Program-made: the position numbers and the translations under genes
The notes under the pieces: model-generated
What the model saw: only the letters and a program-made list of their open reading frames with translations
What the model was told of the DNA's origin: nothing
The model's database searches: none
Source: Centropus unirufus
Lineage: Eukaryota > Chordata > Aves > Cuculiformes > Centropidae
Assembly: GCA_013397695.1 (NCBI GenBank)
Contig: VYZI01000068.1
Span: 3,082,719 to 3,146,718 of the forward strand
Direction of reading: 5' to 3'
DNA length: 64,000 nt
Part shown: piece after piece, positions 40,163 through 51,945 of the stretch
Position numbering within the stretch: position 1 is the first letter of the stretch
Layout: each line of letters begins with the position of its first letter

Positions 40163-43100
40163 TTTGCAAGTTTTACATTTTTTGTTGATAAATCAACAGC
40201 TTTCTTTTTGGTTTCTTGCATCACATTAATACAAAAATGGTATATTTTAAAGAGCAAATATCCAAGTACTTTTCTTTAAAAAAAATAATTGTATGAATAA
40301 CTTTGTAAAATCTTAAACTTATGTTGTAAATGTGCCAATATTTACAATATCATAGTGCAACTAACAAAATGACGAGGCCTTAGCACACATATCGTTAGCT
40401 CCTCTTTCACTAGAGTTCAAATTCCAAAACACTGTAATGCAGGGCAAACCACAAACTAATTACCTCATAGAACATCAGACAACAAGTACACGCCAAATAC
40501 AGTACAGCATTTTTCATACTTCTCTGTTGAGGGTCAATTTAAGTAAATGTAAATATAATAAACATGCACAAATACAGACACTAAAATGCATACAAATATG
40601 TATGTGTCCACCGTGTGTGTTTTTAATCCTTTACTAACGTGTGCGTACACAAGACGTCTCTACGTACCCATTGCCTTCAGTGGGGAGTGAGGGCACTCAG
40701 CCAGTCTGAGATCAGGTTCAAGGTGAAACAGGCAAACTGAGCCAGTCGAAAGGTGTTACAATAGCAAACGCAGCTCAGAATAGCCTCTGCTCTGCTTGGC
40801 AAGCCCTGCTTTCTGAACAGAAGGGTTTCCTGGGGGTAGCACGCCCATTTCAAAAGATTACAACAACCACTGGCTTGCTTCGCTCTGCATATAAAGCTAC
40901 TGCTGGCTGAGTGACATAAGGTTATTTTTCTGTTGACCGCTCATACTTAGAAGTTCTCATACCATCACTAACAGATAAACTGAAAGTGAATATTAAAAAA
41001 AGAACAATCTTGTATTCAGTTGTAAACCATCAGTTGGATACAAGAAAAAGCACAGACAACATTAATCTAAATATTCATCAAGAAGTGAGGTAATTTAGCA
41101 CCATAAAGACTTCCCGTTTGTTCATTTATATACTATTTTTGACAGAACAGTACACTTAGGTCAATGAGCGGTTCTTTTCTGTCTTACTGTCAATTAATTT
41201 TAACATTTATAGTTGGACTTTTTTTGTAACACACTGCACTATAAATAGTTCACATCACAGTGTGAAGTATGAAACTGTAAAAGCGAACACTCTTATTCAT
41301 TTCAATTGCTATGCCACACAATCTCAACCCAGGTGTCTTTCAAGGCTATTTAACATCCTGTATCCATTCTTATAACATATACTTATAGCCACAATATTAA
41401 TGCCACAGAATTTTCATTTCACAGCCTGATATGCCCTGTGAAAATGGTTTATAGAGAAAAGTAGCTAAATATAATGTGCTGTCCCTGAATTATTTTACAA
41501 ATTGAAAACTAATTTTCACATTGGATAATGAATGATAAAGCTCTTACTGATTTCAACAAAAGAACTTCTAATATTGCATGACTTAATGTACTGCAGAACA
41601 GTGCAGTTCAAGAGCAGACACGAGTGTGAATATGTCTAAATAATCTCATTTCAAATTTATGATTAATATTTTGTCTGTGTACATATGTTTGTGCACAAAG
41701 TCCTGTACTTCCCACATTGGAGTCAATAATGGTTTTGCCACTAACTTCCAACAGAGCAGAACTTAGCCTTTGTACATGAGATCTCTTAAAATTGTACAGG
41801 CTTCCTCAGCGGAGCTGCTCAGCAAGAACACCATAATGTAGCTCCACTGACTTTAACAGAGCTATAGCGAATCTCACCAGGTGAACAATCTCCCATTAAT
41901 ACATTCTCCCCACATATTTGTTTAAAACCACAAATGTGACATAACTGTGCGTGGGTTTCAAAGCCATTAATTTATGTGTGCATGTATGTGTGTATAAATA
42001 TAAACATACATATTCTGTGCTTCACATATGAACTGTTTGTTGCGTAAAGGAAAAAAAAAAGAGATTAAAAAAATCTAAAAGTTGCAGAAAGCATTAGGGA
42101 AATAATCGCAAGTATTTGTAAAGCTCAAAGGGAAGCAAAGCATTCACAATCTATACAAGACTCTTTAGCTACATCATAATCACCTTAGAGTAGGCACAAA
42201 TAATGCAGCATACAGAGAGCTAGAAGAGGTTCAAACACTATAAAGTTGCTTAAGCTATTCTGTTATTTAAAGAAGTTGATGAAATCTAGGGACAAACTAA
42301 AACCTGTGCTGTTGCAAGCAGAACTACAGCATCAAGAAACACAATTTCAGTTTCACCCATAAACAGAAACCTTCTGGTCTTGCTCAAAAGAAACATTTCC
42401 TTTCTGCTCATGTATAATGGGAATTACATTCCACGCAAAAGCGATCTCAAAGTCTATAAACAGCGTACCTTTTCAGTCTCTAAGGGACTTTCATTCATTA
42501 AATGAAATTTAAAGATACATATTGCCCCTGAAGAGCCCCTTAATACAAGTCATATGCTGAAATGATTGAACGTTATAGAGTAGCACATTCTTTGAAACAG
42601 TCTTGATGGAGAACTCGTTATGATAACAATTACTGATAAAAGGTTCATTTTTCTTTTCCACAGCTAAGCAAAGCTGTGGGATTCAGGTTTGCTGGCAATC
42701 TGTGCTCCCTGCACAGAACAAACATTCTTAATAAACTGCCTTAAGCAGCAGTAGCCTATGTGGGAGATGGGAGAAAAAATAAAAATCCTGGAATTAATTT
42801 TCTTTGTAGGAAAAAAACAATTTTTGAAACATCAGGAAGTATTTTGTTCAGTCTGGTGGCTGTCTGAATTTTTGAAAACCGATCCCAATGCACCTTTACA
42901 TAATACGCATTTCTTGGGATTAAGTAATACATTTTACAAAGATGTTCCCTCCTAACGGGCAAAAATGCAAGTAACTAGACAGCTGTGAATTTTTTCAGTA
43001 GGACAGGACAGCCTTAGTATTGAGGTATGGGGAGGGAAGAGTTTTAAGTCTGAAGTCTGAAGCAGGAATGGCAAAAGAAGCATTTCAAAAGGGAATGACC

Positions 43101-44744
43101 TAACTGCTTCAGCAAACCTGCCAGATCAATGACTTTCTCTCCAGGTGATGCTGGAACCAAGTATTGAAAACAGAGAAGGTAAGTTGTTTTGAATTCTGCT
43201 GCCCTTTTACTTCTTTTCGTAAATATCCTCCATAAAGAAAATGATATTGATACATTGAAGCCATAGCATCACATGCCAACATTTTCCAGCTGCTGAATTT
43301 TTTCATGGACAAATCAATGTAAAGGAAATATTTCACTACATTTAAAAGTTGGCATGAAGCAGCTAAACATTTTCTGCTATGAAGTAAATTTTTCTGATTT
43401 CATAATATATTAAATCATCACTAAGTAGCTTAAAAATATAATCTCTATAGGTTTTTCTTGAGGATCAGAATCACACTAATTTCTAATTCTTAAATCATTA
43501 GTATTTGAGATAATGAAAGGAAAGGCATAAGATAGTAAAAGTGTGTGGTCTCTACACTATGGGCTTAAATACAATAGATAAATTTAAAGCGATATGCAAC
43601 ACACCATGGGAAATATGGCCATTACATAAATTAAACTAAGATTCTCACAATAAAGCAGCAGAAAACAAATAAAATTAGTAGATATTTGTTAAGCAACTGG
43701 TTATAATGCATGACCTACTTTAACACTAAAGGAGTTTTGCATATTCATGCTGTACAAAATGACCACCTCTAGAAATTATGAAGAGAATTCAATCAAGAGG
43801 AGGATAATTTACAGAACCACCATTTCTGGAGGCTTTCATTTGAAAATGCATAAAATGTCTTATTTCAGCAAATAAAAAAGGATGTTCCTGTCCTTAACAT
43901 ACAAGAAAATAATAACTAGTTTCTCAGCAAAATGTCTTTTTCCACAAGGTGTTATTGTATGTATTTCAGATGACGCTGATAGCCAGCAGGCCTTCACATT
44001 TCTATGTTTAGAAATCTGCCCATATTTACTTGCAACACACAGATGATCAGCATTAACAGCGCTTGCCGGATAAAACATTCATGTTCCCTGTGAACACCCT
44101 TCTGTTTACAGTCATTAGATGGTAATGCAGTGAAGAGAACTTGAGCACTGCTTTAAAAGCATTTAATTTTTGCCCTGTGACCACATGGAATTTCTTCGTT
44201 TTCTTTTCATTTCGATAAAAAGACTAAATATAGGGTGTTCCAAATGTGCGTGTTGGGATCAGACAGTGTGGTGCGGGCAGTATAGTAAGGCAGGTTTTTC
44301 TTTTCTGCATTTTACCTATTCGTTGGTAAAAGCAAAGTATTCATTAACTGTTCATACAATGAATAAAGTTACCTATGTTAAAAACAGAACATATAATCAG
44401 TACCTGGGATGATAAAAAGAGTGCTATTCATAAATGTGCCCACTACAGATTTGTGCGTTATGTTCACCTTATTGAATCTTCATTCCTTAAAGTATGCACA
44501 ATGCTGTTTTGTCTTTGATGGACATATTCAATGGCTCATTCATTACAAATTCTTGCATTAAAATGCAGTGGTAAAGCCAAAAAATACCCCCACACACTAG
44601 AATTAATTTGGCCCCAAGTTTTTAGTATTAAATATGCAAAACTCTTTTGTGCGATTCACTATTACTGTAATTAGCAGCTATTCTTTTAAAAAATGTTAAA
44701 CCTTCACCAAATCACAAACCATAAACATTGTTCCATTTTCTCTT

Positions 44745-44801
44745 TTACACTGAGTCTCCTACTGAATCCATATCATCCGAAGAGAGTGGGCGATACAGGT
44801 C
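44745..44801 (-). CDS. DCLK1: DCLK1 alternative terminal coding exon (DCL/CARP C terminus)
   Basis: After the acceptor ttcatcttacag the reverse complement codes 18 residues, starting DLYRPLSSDD and ending SVGDSV, then TAA. It enters in phase 0, which fits the preceding exon's codon-boundary end. This is the known C terminus of the DCL (doublecortin-like) and CARP products. In DCL the doublecortin domains and linker are kept and the kinase is lost; in CARP only the short N terminus, the linker and this tail remain. Exons 51545-51563, 50535-50629 and this one sum to 171 nt, a complete 56-residue peptide plus stop. The residue after SSDD is Met, where I recall Leu in mammals. Translation stops here, so the sequence below 44745 is 3'UTR for these transcripts. 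Confidence 0.94.
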   Translation of the reverse strand, partial: DLYRPLSSDDMDSVGDSV

Positions 44802-47800
44802 CTGTAAGATGAAGTGCAGTATAGATTTGTTTATTGTGTTTAATTTGTTGCACTGCAACTGTCATATTCTTTTGCTACTGTGGACCAGAAGATAATGTTT
44901 AACATAAAATACACATATTCTATACAGTCAGATTTTTTTTGTTAAACAACTTCTAATTATTTTTTAATTAACAAACAGATGGTTAGTAAATAAACTTGGA
45001 GTTTCAATGCACAACATATTCTAAGAAGCAAATATTTTTTTTTATTTCCTATTAAATACCAATAAAACATTATTTTTCTGTTCTTGGGAGTCTCCTAATT
45101 GTTTGGAAAATTGGCAATATTAATTTAATCTTAAAGGGAATGAATTTCCCTTTTTTTTTTCAGTTTAGCAGACAACAGAAGGAAAGAAAGTACTTGCCTC
45201 ACTCAAGGTAATAAAACCTTGCCACTCACTGGTGATACAGCATGGATCCGGCAACATCTGAGCCCCAGAATACTGACACTGAATATCGCCACTAGCTACA
45301 TTGCACTGACAATGGTATCTCTTCTCCACAGTTCTCCTGTGTTTGTGCGTATGTGTAAAAAGACAGCATGTAAAATCCCCCCATCACTGGCTCTTTCTGA
45401 TGGTAGCCAAGCAACCGGCTCACAACAGCAGAAGAATCTGACTGTATGGATCCACTTCAGCGTTCAACACCCACTCCAAGCATCCTCTGATGGATAGGAT
45501 AAGCCTCAAATGCCACAGGTGATACATTGCCCTATCCAACCTACACAGCACAACAACCCATGCAAAGATAGACAATCGCACTGAATGGGAGTCCAGCAAA
45601 GAGAAGCAGTGGAGGACAGAGTGGTCTCTTTTTAAGGTGAATTAGGCATAACTGATGGTTTAGAGGGCCACACAGTAGGCAGGTACCCAGCACACCTCAT
45701 AGGCAAGCTCCTTTACGTCTAAAACATGTTTACGGAACACAACAAAACAACTACAAGACAAAATACAAGGACACATGAGAATGGGAAGCCAGCTTTAAGG
45801 TTAACCTTTGGGAATTTTTTGTTATTTTTTAATCACAGGAAGATAACTGAGGCAAAAAAATTTAAACAAATCTAAAGCTATACTATAAAACAAGGACTAC
45901 CTAAAATGAAAGCTTTACAAATTTCAAATTTACAAGGATCTCAATAATCTATGCACCTTTATGCTTTACTTTAAATAAGTTAAAGGAGTTAAGTCCCTTA
46001 CGGGTTTTTTTCATTCCCTGGAATGCTTATGCTGCATGTATTCTGCCAATGGGCAGGTGCACACGCAGTAGCAGAGATGTTAGACTGGCAGAGTAAAAAT
46101 CAGATCTTAAACACAGAGAATTTTACATAGATAGTACCATGCCACTCTGAACACTAACTAGTTAGTTAATTATGAAAATTTTTCTGAGCATAGAAAGCTT
46201 AGGAATTTCTAATGTATAGTACAGAAAAAAAATCTTTTGATTTGTTGGGGAGGGAACACACCAAAATTTTAAATAATATCTTCCAGGTGACTGCTTACTC
46301 CACTGAATATAGAAATTATGCATTCAGAACAGACAAAGGAGATATTTGTGAGAACTGATTTTTAAGATTTAGGGAATATTTTTGTGTTTATTTTAATAAC
46401 TAAGATTATTTTACAGTAAAATGATGCACAGAATTTCAGGATCATACTCTCTGCTTTTTACATACTTTTTTAAAGACTTGAAACTTTTAGAAAGTGTTTC
46501 TTTCTGCAAGAATTTTCTTTGCCTATAATTAGCTGAAGAGCTGTATTTTTGGGAATTGTGAGGTGAATCTATTTCTTGTTTTGTATAGATTAATATCAAG
46601 ACAAAACCTGCTGAATGAATAAGACTTCATGGCCACATATAATTAAAATATTCTTAAATACATAGAATTCAACTTTGCTGTCTGATTAATCAAGAAGTAC
46701 CTTAATTTTAACTTTAACTGAAAATCAGGTATAGAATGTGTCCACCTTAACTGAAGTAATGAATCTGATTACAAGACAGTGGGAAAAAAAGCTCATAAAC
46801 TATTATAAAGGCTGGTTAAATACAATATGGCAGTTGCTATTATGTGTATTTATTGTTATGACTGCCCTGTCAACTTTGCATCATTAACTGTACCCTGTTG
46901 TTGTAGGAACTATATGCATGTGCAGCACCGTAACTCTCCAGTTCAACTGCTATGAAACTTAATTTCACAGGTTTTAATCCTCTGTGGAAACAGACAATTA
47001 ATTACATAACTTTTTTTTTAGAAAAAAAGAATCTTACTTTCCTATTTAAGGATACAAATAAAGAAATAATTAACCTACCAGAAGGCACAACTATTGTACA
47101 CAGCCTGCAAGTTAAAATACTCAGAAGCTGATAATTGATGGACAGTTAGCCCAGATAGTTGATAAATGGCTACTAGTTCACTTTCATGGCCTTGTATTTC
47201 ACTGATTAAATTAATTTTTCTAATCTTACTTTCTTCAAATATTGATTGAATTTTTCTCAAGATTATAAAAGCACAACTTTCAATTTCTGGAAACAAGTCA
47301 CCCCCATACATATGCAAGTGAGAAAAGATAAAACTTTATTTTTTATGTTCTGGATTTTTAGGGTACAAAATTTTGTCAATAGGGATACAATATTACTGTT
47401 TCTATGAGTATGTACTACAGTGTGTGTACTAAATCAATCGAAAGCCTCTCAGCAAAGGCCAGAAGTTACTTTTTTAAAAAAGTGGAGTGATCAAATGTCA
47501 GTAAGATCATTGATCTCTATTTTAATTTGCCTCATGCATTCCATAATTAGAAGGAATATTTACTTTGGAAAATTCTACCATCTCTACTATTTTTACAGAT
47601 CTTACTATTCACACGGAGAAATCCCTCAGTTTGTGCAAGGACTTTCCTTTTGTGTCTCTGAACTCAAAAGCGTGACTTCCTCTCACCTGTCTTTCACAGG
47701 AAAAACCCCAGTAGCCTGCCCAGACCCCTCACCATTTTGACATACCAAACCTACAACTTTCTCATAGCACTTGGATGGGGAGGATAAATTGCCGATTGAG

Positions 47801-50534
47801 TACTTATGTCAGGGAGAACCAGGCTGTGGTACAGTCAACATTTCCTATTGCCTTCCAGACCCAGCACGTACTGACCATCGGCTCACCTGATAGCATGAAG
47901 GAACAGGCACTCCTCTAACTCTTAACTACACAAAGAAAGTGGCAGAGAAAAAAATCAGACAGCTGTCAGTCCCAGGAACTAGCATGTTACTGAAGTTCTA
48001 AAGCAGTAGGTCACTCAAACTCCATGAAGAGAGACATCCAAACCAGTCAGAAATCCAGCCATCACCTTCAACCCCAGACCATGGCTCTACCAGCCAACAC
48101 TCTTCTTTCAGGCCAGGAATACTTCACTTTTCAACACCTGGGACAAGGTGGGCACTAAAATCAGTCTCCTTTTCTCTCTTGCACGTCTATCCGATGCTAC
48201 CAACATTTCAACAGCCTCCCAGGGAAGAAACCTCCTCCTGCAGCTGGCTCATCAGCCATGTAGCTGAAGCCATTGAAGACAAAGCAAAATACTTTGGGTT
48301 CAAATTTGATTCATGTCAATATAGTACATAAAATGATCTGTCCTCTAAAAAAATTTAAAAAGCAGCACACAAAAGATGGTACCAAACCAAACCAGAAAGT
48401 TATTTATACTGCTAACAAGAAAATTCAGATTAGTAAGCACTGTTTAATGGCTGCTTGTAGAATTAATTTAGTCATTGGAATATGCATTATGACTTTTAAA
48501 GACACAAACATATGTTTTTACACTGAACTTCTAGCTCATTCACTTGACAAGTTGAACATGAAAGAAGCTGAAATGAATTCTTATAGCAAGTGTACAGTTT
48601 CCATTACTGAACTTCTGATTAGTCGAGTTTGTAACCTTAAATATTATTGCAATGTATTTTTACATGATTGCAATCTATTTTTACATGAACACACTCCCTA
48701 TTTTGTCAAGTTAAAAAAAAAAATCTGTTTAAAACAATGTCAGACAGGGTCTCCTACCAAGATCAAGAGGAACTGGTCTTTAACTGTGTCTTATCTCTAC
48801 TGTAGTTTACTTCAGCATTTACTTTCTGTACAGTAAGCCATGCGATTATGTTACCACTACACAGGCTTTTGCATCACTCCGTGATTCTGTTACACTTCCA
48901 CACAGGGAATCTGGATAAGACAAAGCCCATCTGCTCTCCTCTTCACATTTGAAAGTCATAAACCTTGTGGCCAAAACCCCCTTATGTCTAGTGGTGCTGA
49001 CCACATGGCTCCCACTCACCCATCCACAAACATTAACAGACAAACATTTCTTCACTGTGGGGAAGAAGTACCAGTGGTGGGGAAGGAAGTTTAGGGAAGT
49101 CACCATTGAAAAGAAACAGCCTCACAGCAAAATGAAAATTCACTGTTTACTGCTATCATCCATCTTAACAGGCACCCTTACATTGCCAATGTATAATTCA
49201 TTTGGAAGACTCTCTGTTCCCTTTTCAGTGACTTATTAATGATTCATTATTAAGCTTTGAGAGTAAGAACAAATAGATGTGGAAGACAGTGCATTCAAGA
49301 AGACCAGCTGAAACTTGCATCTTTACTCTCTGTGTACCTGATGATGAAACCCACGACACTACCCTGAAGCTCCAAGCTGCCACTCGCTGTCTCTGTGCTG
49401 CTTTAGTATCTATATTAAAGGGCCCAGTCAGCTTTAATATCTATAAACAAATCATGGCATAAACCCATGGCTGTATTCTAGCCTGAGGTAAGTCTTGGGC
49501 ATGCGCAATTCCTCAGCTCTGTGCTATCCACTGGACATGAAGAAGGGTACACAGGATAGAAGGGAGTCATACCATGCTACATCTATTCTTGATTTGCCTA
49601 TCTAGGGAATGGGGTCTTCACCAGCCCCCAAAGTGAAGCACTGACATTTTTGTACGAAATCCCATTACTTTGAGAGACATAAATCATGTCTTTATTTAAA
49701 AACTGAAAAGGCAGAAAAAGCATGTGTTCAAAGTGTGTTTATAAACAACTCTGAAATACAGAGTACTGCCTTAGGGAAGCTTTCATCGAGAACTGATCAC
49801 AGTTCAGAAAATAGCAGAAGAGAAGACATGCAGGCATCTGTCCCATTGCTTTTTAGCAGATACAATTAATTATACCAGCATGTGAAGCTTTTTGGGTTGA
49901 ACAAGTCATATTTTGTCGGAGTCTTACAGTAGTAAATTAGATACTACCTTAATTCAGGATGCTTAGGTACATTATCGGTTCTCCTATACTAGGGGGAACC
50001 TAAGTCTGGTCCAGCAAAGTGTCTGACAAGTCTCATGCTGTCTTGATACTGATAGTAACTTAACTGCCCAAGGCAATGATACCACAGCTAATTCACGGCT
50101 AAATTCCACAGTGCATTCTTTCATCTTGCTTCAAGTTTAAAGCTGTTTGTAGATTTTACAAATGACATAGTGCCCATGGTCAAGTTAGGAACACAAAAAA
50201 AAAAAAGCCTGACACAAAGTGAATATTTCCTTCCAGTTATGAAATGTTGGGAAAAAGAAACTAAAACAAACAAAAAAATATTTGTAAAAAAGGAGAAAGA
50301 TACCCCTGTTTTACCTGTCAAGGATAAGCCAATTCCCAACACACTTAGCATTTTGACAAGACACAGAACAGTTGTATTTCATTTCAGTGTTATACAAACA
50401 CAACAAGGACTGTAGCCAGACTCTTCCACCCTATGACTCTACACACAAGGAATCCCTGGGAGAAGGCTATTGGCTAACAGCTATGTGAGGTTCTCCTCAG
50501 CCAAGCTCAGAAATCAGTTTCCTTATTTCCTTAC
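44802..50534 (-). other. DCLK1 intron between linker exon and DCL terminal exon, 5.7 kb
   Basis: AT-rich. It includes a 21-bp tandem duplication at 48646-48687 inside an unusually long plus-strand open frame (ATG at 48333, stop at 48836). No recognisable gene or transposon. Confidence 0.75.
48646..48687 (+). repeat. Tandem duplication of 21 bp
   Basis: Two adjacent copies of attgcaatgtatttttaca plus tg, differing at one base (g versus c at the ninth position). Confidence 0.9.
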
Positions 50535-50629
50535 CCTCTGTTTCCGTAGGCTTCCTGGGCTGGTAGGAGATGGACTTGGAGACTTCCCAGAGCGGGGAGT
50601 AGAAAGCTGGCTACCAGGGGTTCCATTCA
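50535..50629 (-). CDS. DCLK1: DCLK1 exon: SP-rich linker (shared by long, DCL, CARP and short forms)
   Basis: This 95-nt exon has two bases of a split Val codon and 31 codons, beginning [15 protein letters not shown] and ending GSLRKQR. The acceptor is ccttttag and the donor is agg/gtaagg. It contains one TP and a cluster of SP motifs ([10 protein letters not shown]), so it is a likely proline-directed kinase substrate and has low structural complexity. It is the hub of alternative splicing. It accepts either the long upstream exon (61026-61142) or the short first exon (51545-51563). It then joins either the terminal exon at 44745-44801, giving products without a kinase, or the exon at 33287-33371, giving kinase products. 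Both choices keep frame because this exon ends on a codon boundary. Confidence 0.97.
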
Positions 50630-51544
50630 CTAAAAGGACAATGAATTGAAAAAATAAATACAGAGAATTATTAAAACTAAATAGATACTTATATCAACAT
50701 ATTTATTTCAATTCTTTGTTGAACAGAGTAATTTGACTCTGCTTACCATTTAAAACATTAAATAGGGTAATTTACAAATGAACTCTTTCTTCTGATTTTT
50801 GGCTTATGAAGCCAATTCTCATACAGAGTGCAAATATTCAACAAACCTGAAAAGACTGTTTAGTCAATGGCAGAGAATATGATCATGTTTTCTCAAACTC
50901 TATTGTTCCTTGAAAGCAATGGGGAGTAAGGTGCTTTGTTAACCTTAACAGACATTTTCTATATGTAAACCTTTTCATTCCACTTAGCTATGGTTTTAAG
51001 AGCTACACACCAAAAATAAAAAGCAGTATTACTTGCAAGAACAAGTCAGCTTCTTGCTGTTCCTCATTCATTCATTTGGAGAGATTTTTGCAAGGCTATC
51101 TGACCCAAACATCACCTCAGACTTAACCCAGAAGGGCTTTCTAGAGGTAAATTGACATAACACTTCAAGTCTGACTTACAGCAAAGCGTTGCTGTGTCAA
51201 AAAAATAAGTTCCTTCATATATGTCAGTGCCTATCATTTTAGAAGCATCTTTTGCATGAATGTGACATTATCCATTAAATTAACAAAACAATACCAGCAG
51301 AGGACAGAATTCTACTACAAAGTAATCACAGGAGCGGCTACCAATAATGTTCACACTAAAGAACTGATAGAAACACTACAAAGCACGTATCACATATATA
51401 TGTAAATATTCTTAAACAAGCAACCATTATATCACAGTCTAAATTTGTCAGCACCAGAAAAAAGAGAACAACAATCAGATTCCCTGATTGTGAATCTTCA
51501 AAGAATATTTGGACATTAGGATATCAACAAGGCATTTGACTTAC

Positions 51545-51563
51545 CTTCTATGAGTTCTAACAT
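51545..51563 (-). CDS. DCLK1: DCLK1 alternative first coding exon (MLELIE), short/CARP isoforms
   Basis: The reverse complement reads ATG, five more codons (LELIE) and one G, followed by the donor gtaagt. That G completes a Val codon with the first two bases of the exon at 50535-50629, giving MLELIEVNGTPG. This is the known N terminus of the short DCLK1 products that lack doublecortin domains (CPG16 or DCLK-short kinase, and the CARP peptide). The phase match and strong donor make chance unlikely even though only 19 nt are coding. The start is the only ATG in this frame that precedes the donor closely. Exon sequence upstream of the ATG would be 5'UTR, with its promoter between about 51600 and 52000. 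The exon lies about 0.9 kb upstream of the linker exon it splices to. Confidence 0.92.
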
Positions 51564-51736
51564 GGACAAAATCTTACTGTTTAATAATAGCAAGCAGCAA
51601 AAATTCTGCTCTGTACTAAGCCACGCTGTAGCCAAACTGCAAAGCAATGGGATTAGTTAAGGATAGCTGGGGCTGCTCACAGAGTGAGCTGAACGCGATG
51701 CAGGATTCATAAGCAGAAGCCTTTTCTGCGTAAGGC

Positions 51737-51744
51737 TGACGTCT
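51737..51744. promoter_or_regulatory. CRE-like site (TGACGTCT)
   Basis: Matches seven of eight bases of the CREB palindrome TGACGTCA, including the TGACG core. It lies about 175 bp upstream of the MLELIE ATG, within the predicted 5'UTR of the short transcripts. CpG is rare in these introns, which makes the site stand out. Confidence 0.35.
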
Positions 51745-51882
51745 TCAGAGCAGCAGTGGGAGGTGCAGGTGCTGTCTTAGGGCTACATCAAAGGTGTCAA
51801 TTAAGCATAATGCTGCCACTTCACAATGCTGAGCCACTGCAACCCCCACTTGCTTTCCATGGAGCCCCGAAAGCCTAAGCAA

Positions 51883-51889
51883 TTATATA
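51883..51889 (-). promoter_or_regulatory. TATA-like box of the internal (short-isoform) promoter
   Basis: The minus strand reads gcaTATATAAttgc. It lies about 320 nt upstream of the MLELIE start codon, so a start site near 51850-51860 would give a 5'UTR of about 290 nt. There is no functional evidence beyond position and motif. Confidence 0.4.
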
Positions 51890-51938
51890 TGCTGTGCACT
51901 GAATCATAACGAGGTGCCTTTAGGGGCAATATACCAAA

Positions 51939-51945
51939 TGAGTCA
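51939..51945. promoter_or_regulatory. AP-1 site (TGAGTCA)
   Basis: A perfect canonical AP-1/TRE heptamer about 50 bp upstream of the TATA-like box on the minus strand. AP-1 (Fos/Jun) is an activity-induced factor in neurons, which would fit inducible CARP/CPG16 expression; occupancy is inferred. Confidence 0.4.

Larger units (their letters stand above)
39960..44744 (-). other. DCLK1: Probable long 3'UTR of DCL/CARP transcripts
   Basis: Sequence downstream of the TAA at 44745-44747 has no further coding exon and must begin as 3'UTR. Reading the minus strand, the first canonical AATAAA hexamers I find are at 40157-40162 and 39979-39984; the second is followed by moderately GT-rich sequence. 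This suggests a 3'UTR of roughly 4.6-4.8 kb. Earlier variant hexamers (ATTAAA near 44162 and 40622) could give shorter ends. The extent is inferred from these signals only. The long span without coding content is AT-rich, with a slightly more GC-rich patch near 40660-40920. Confidence 0.4.
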
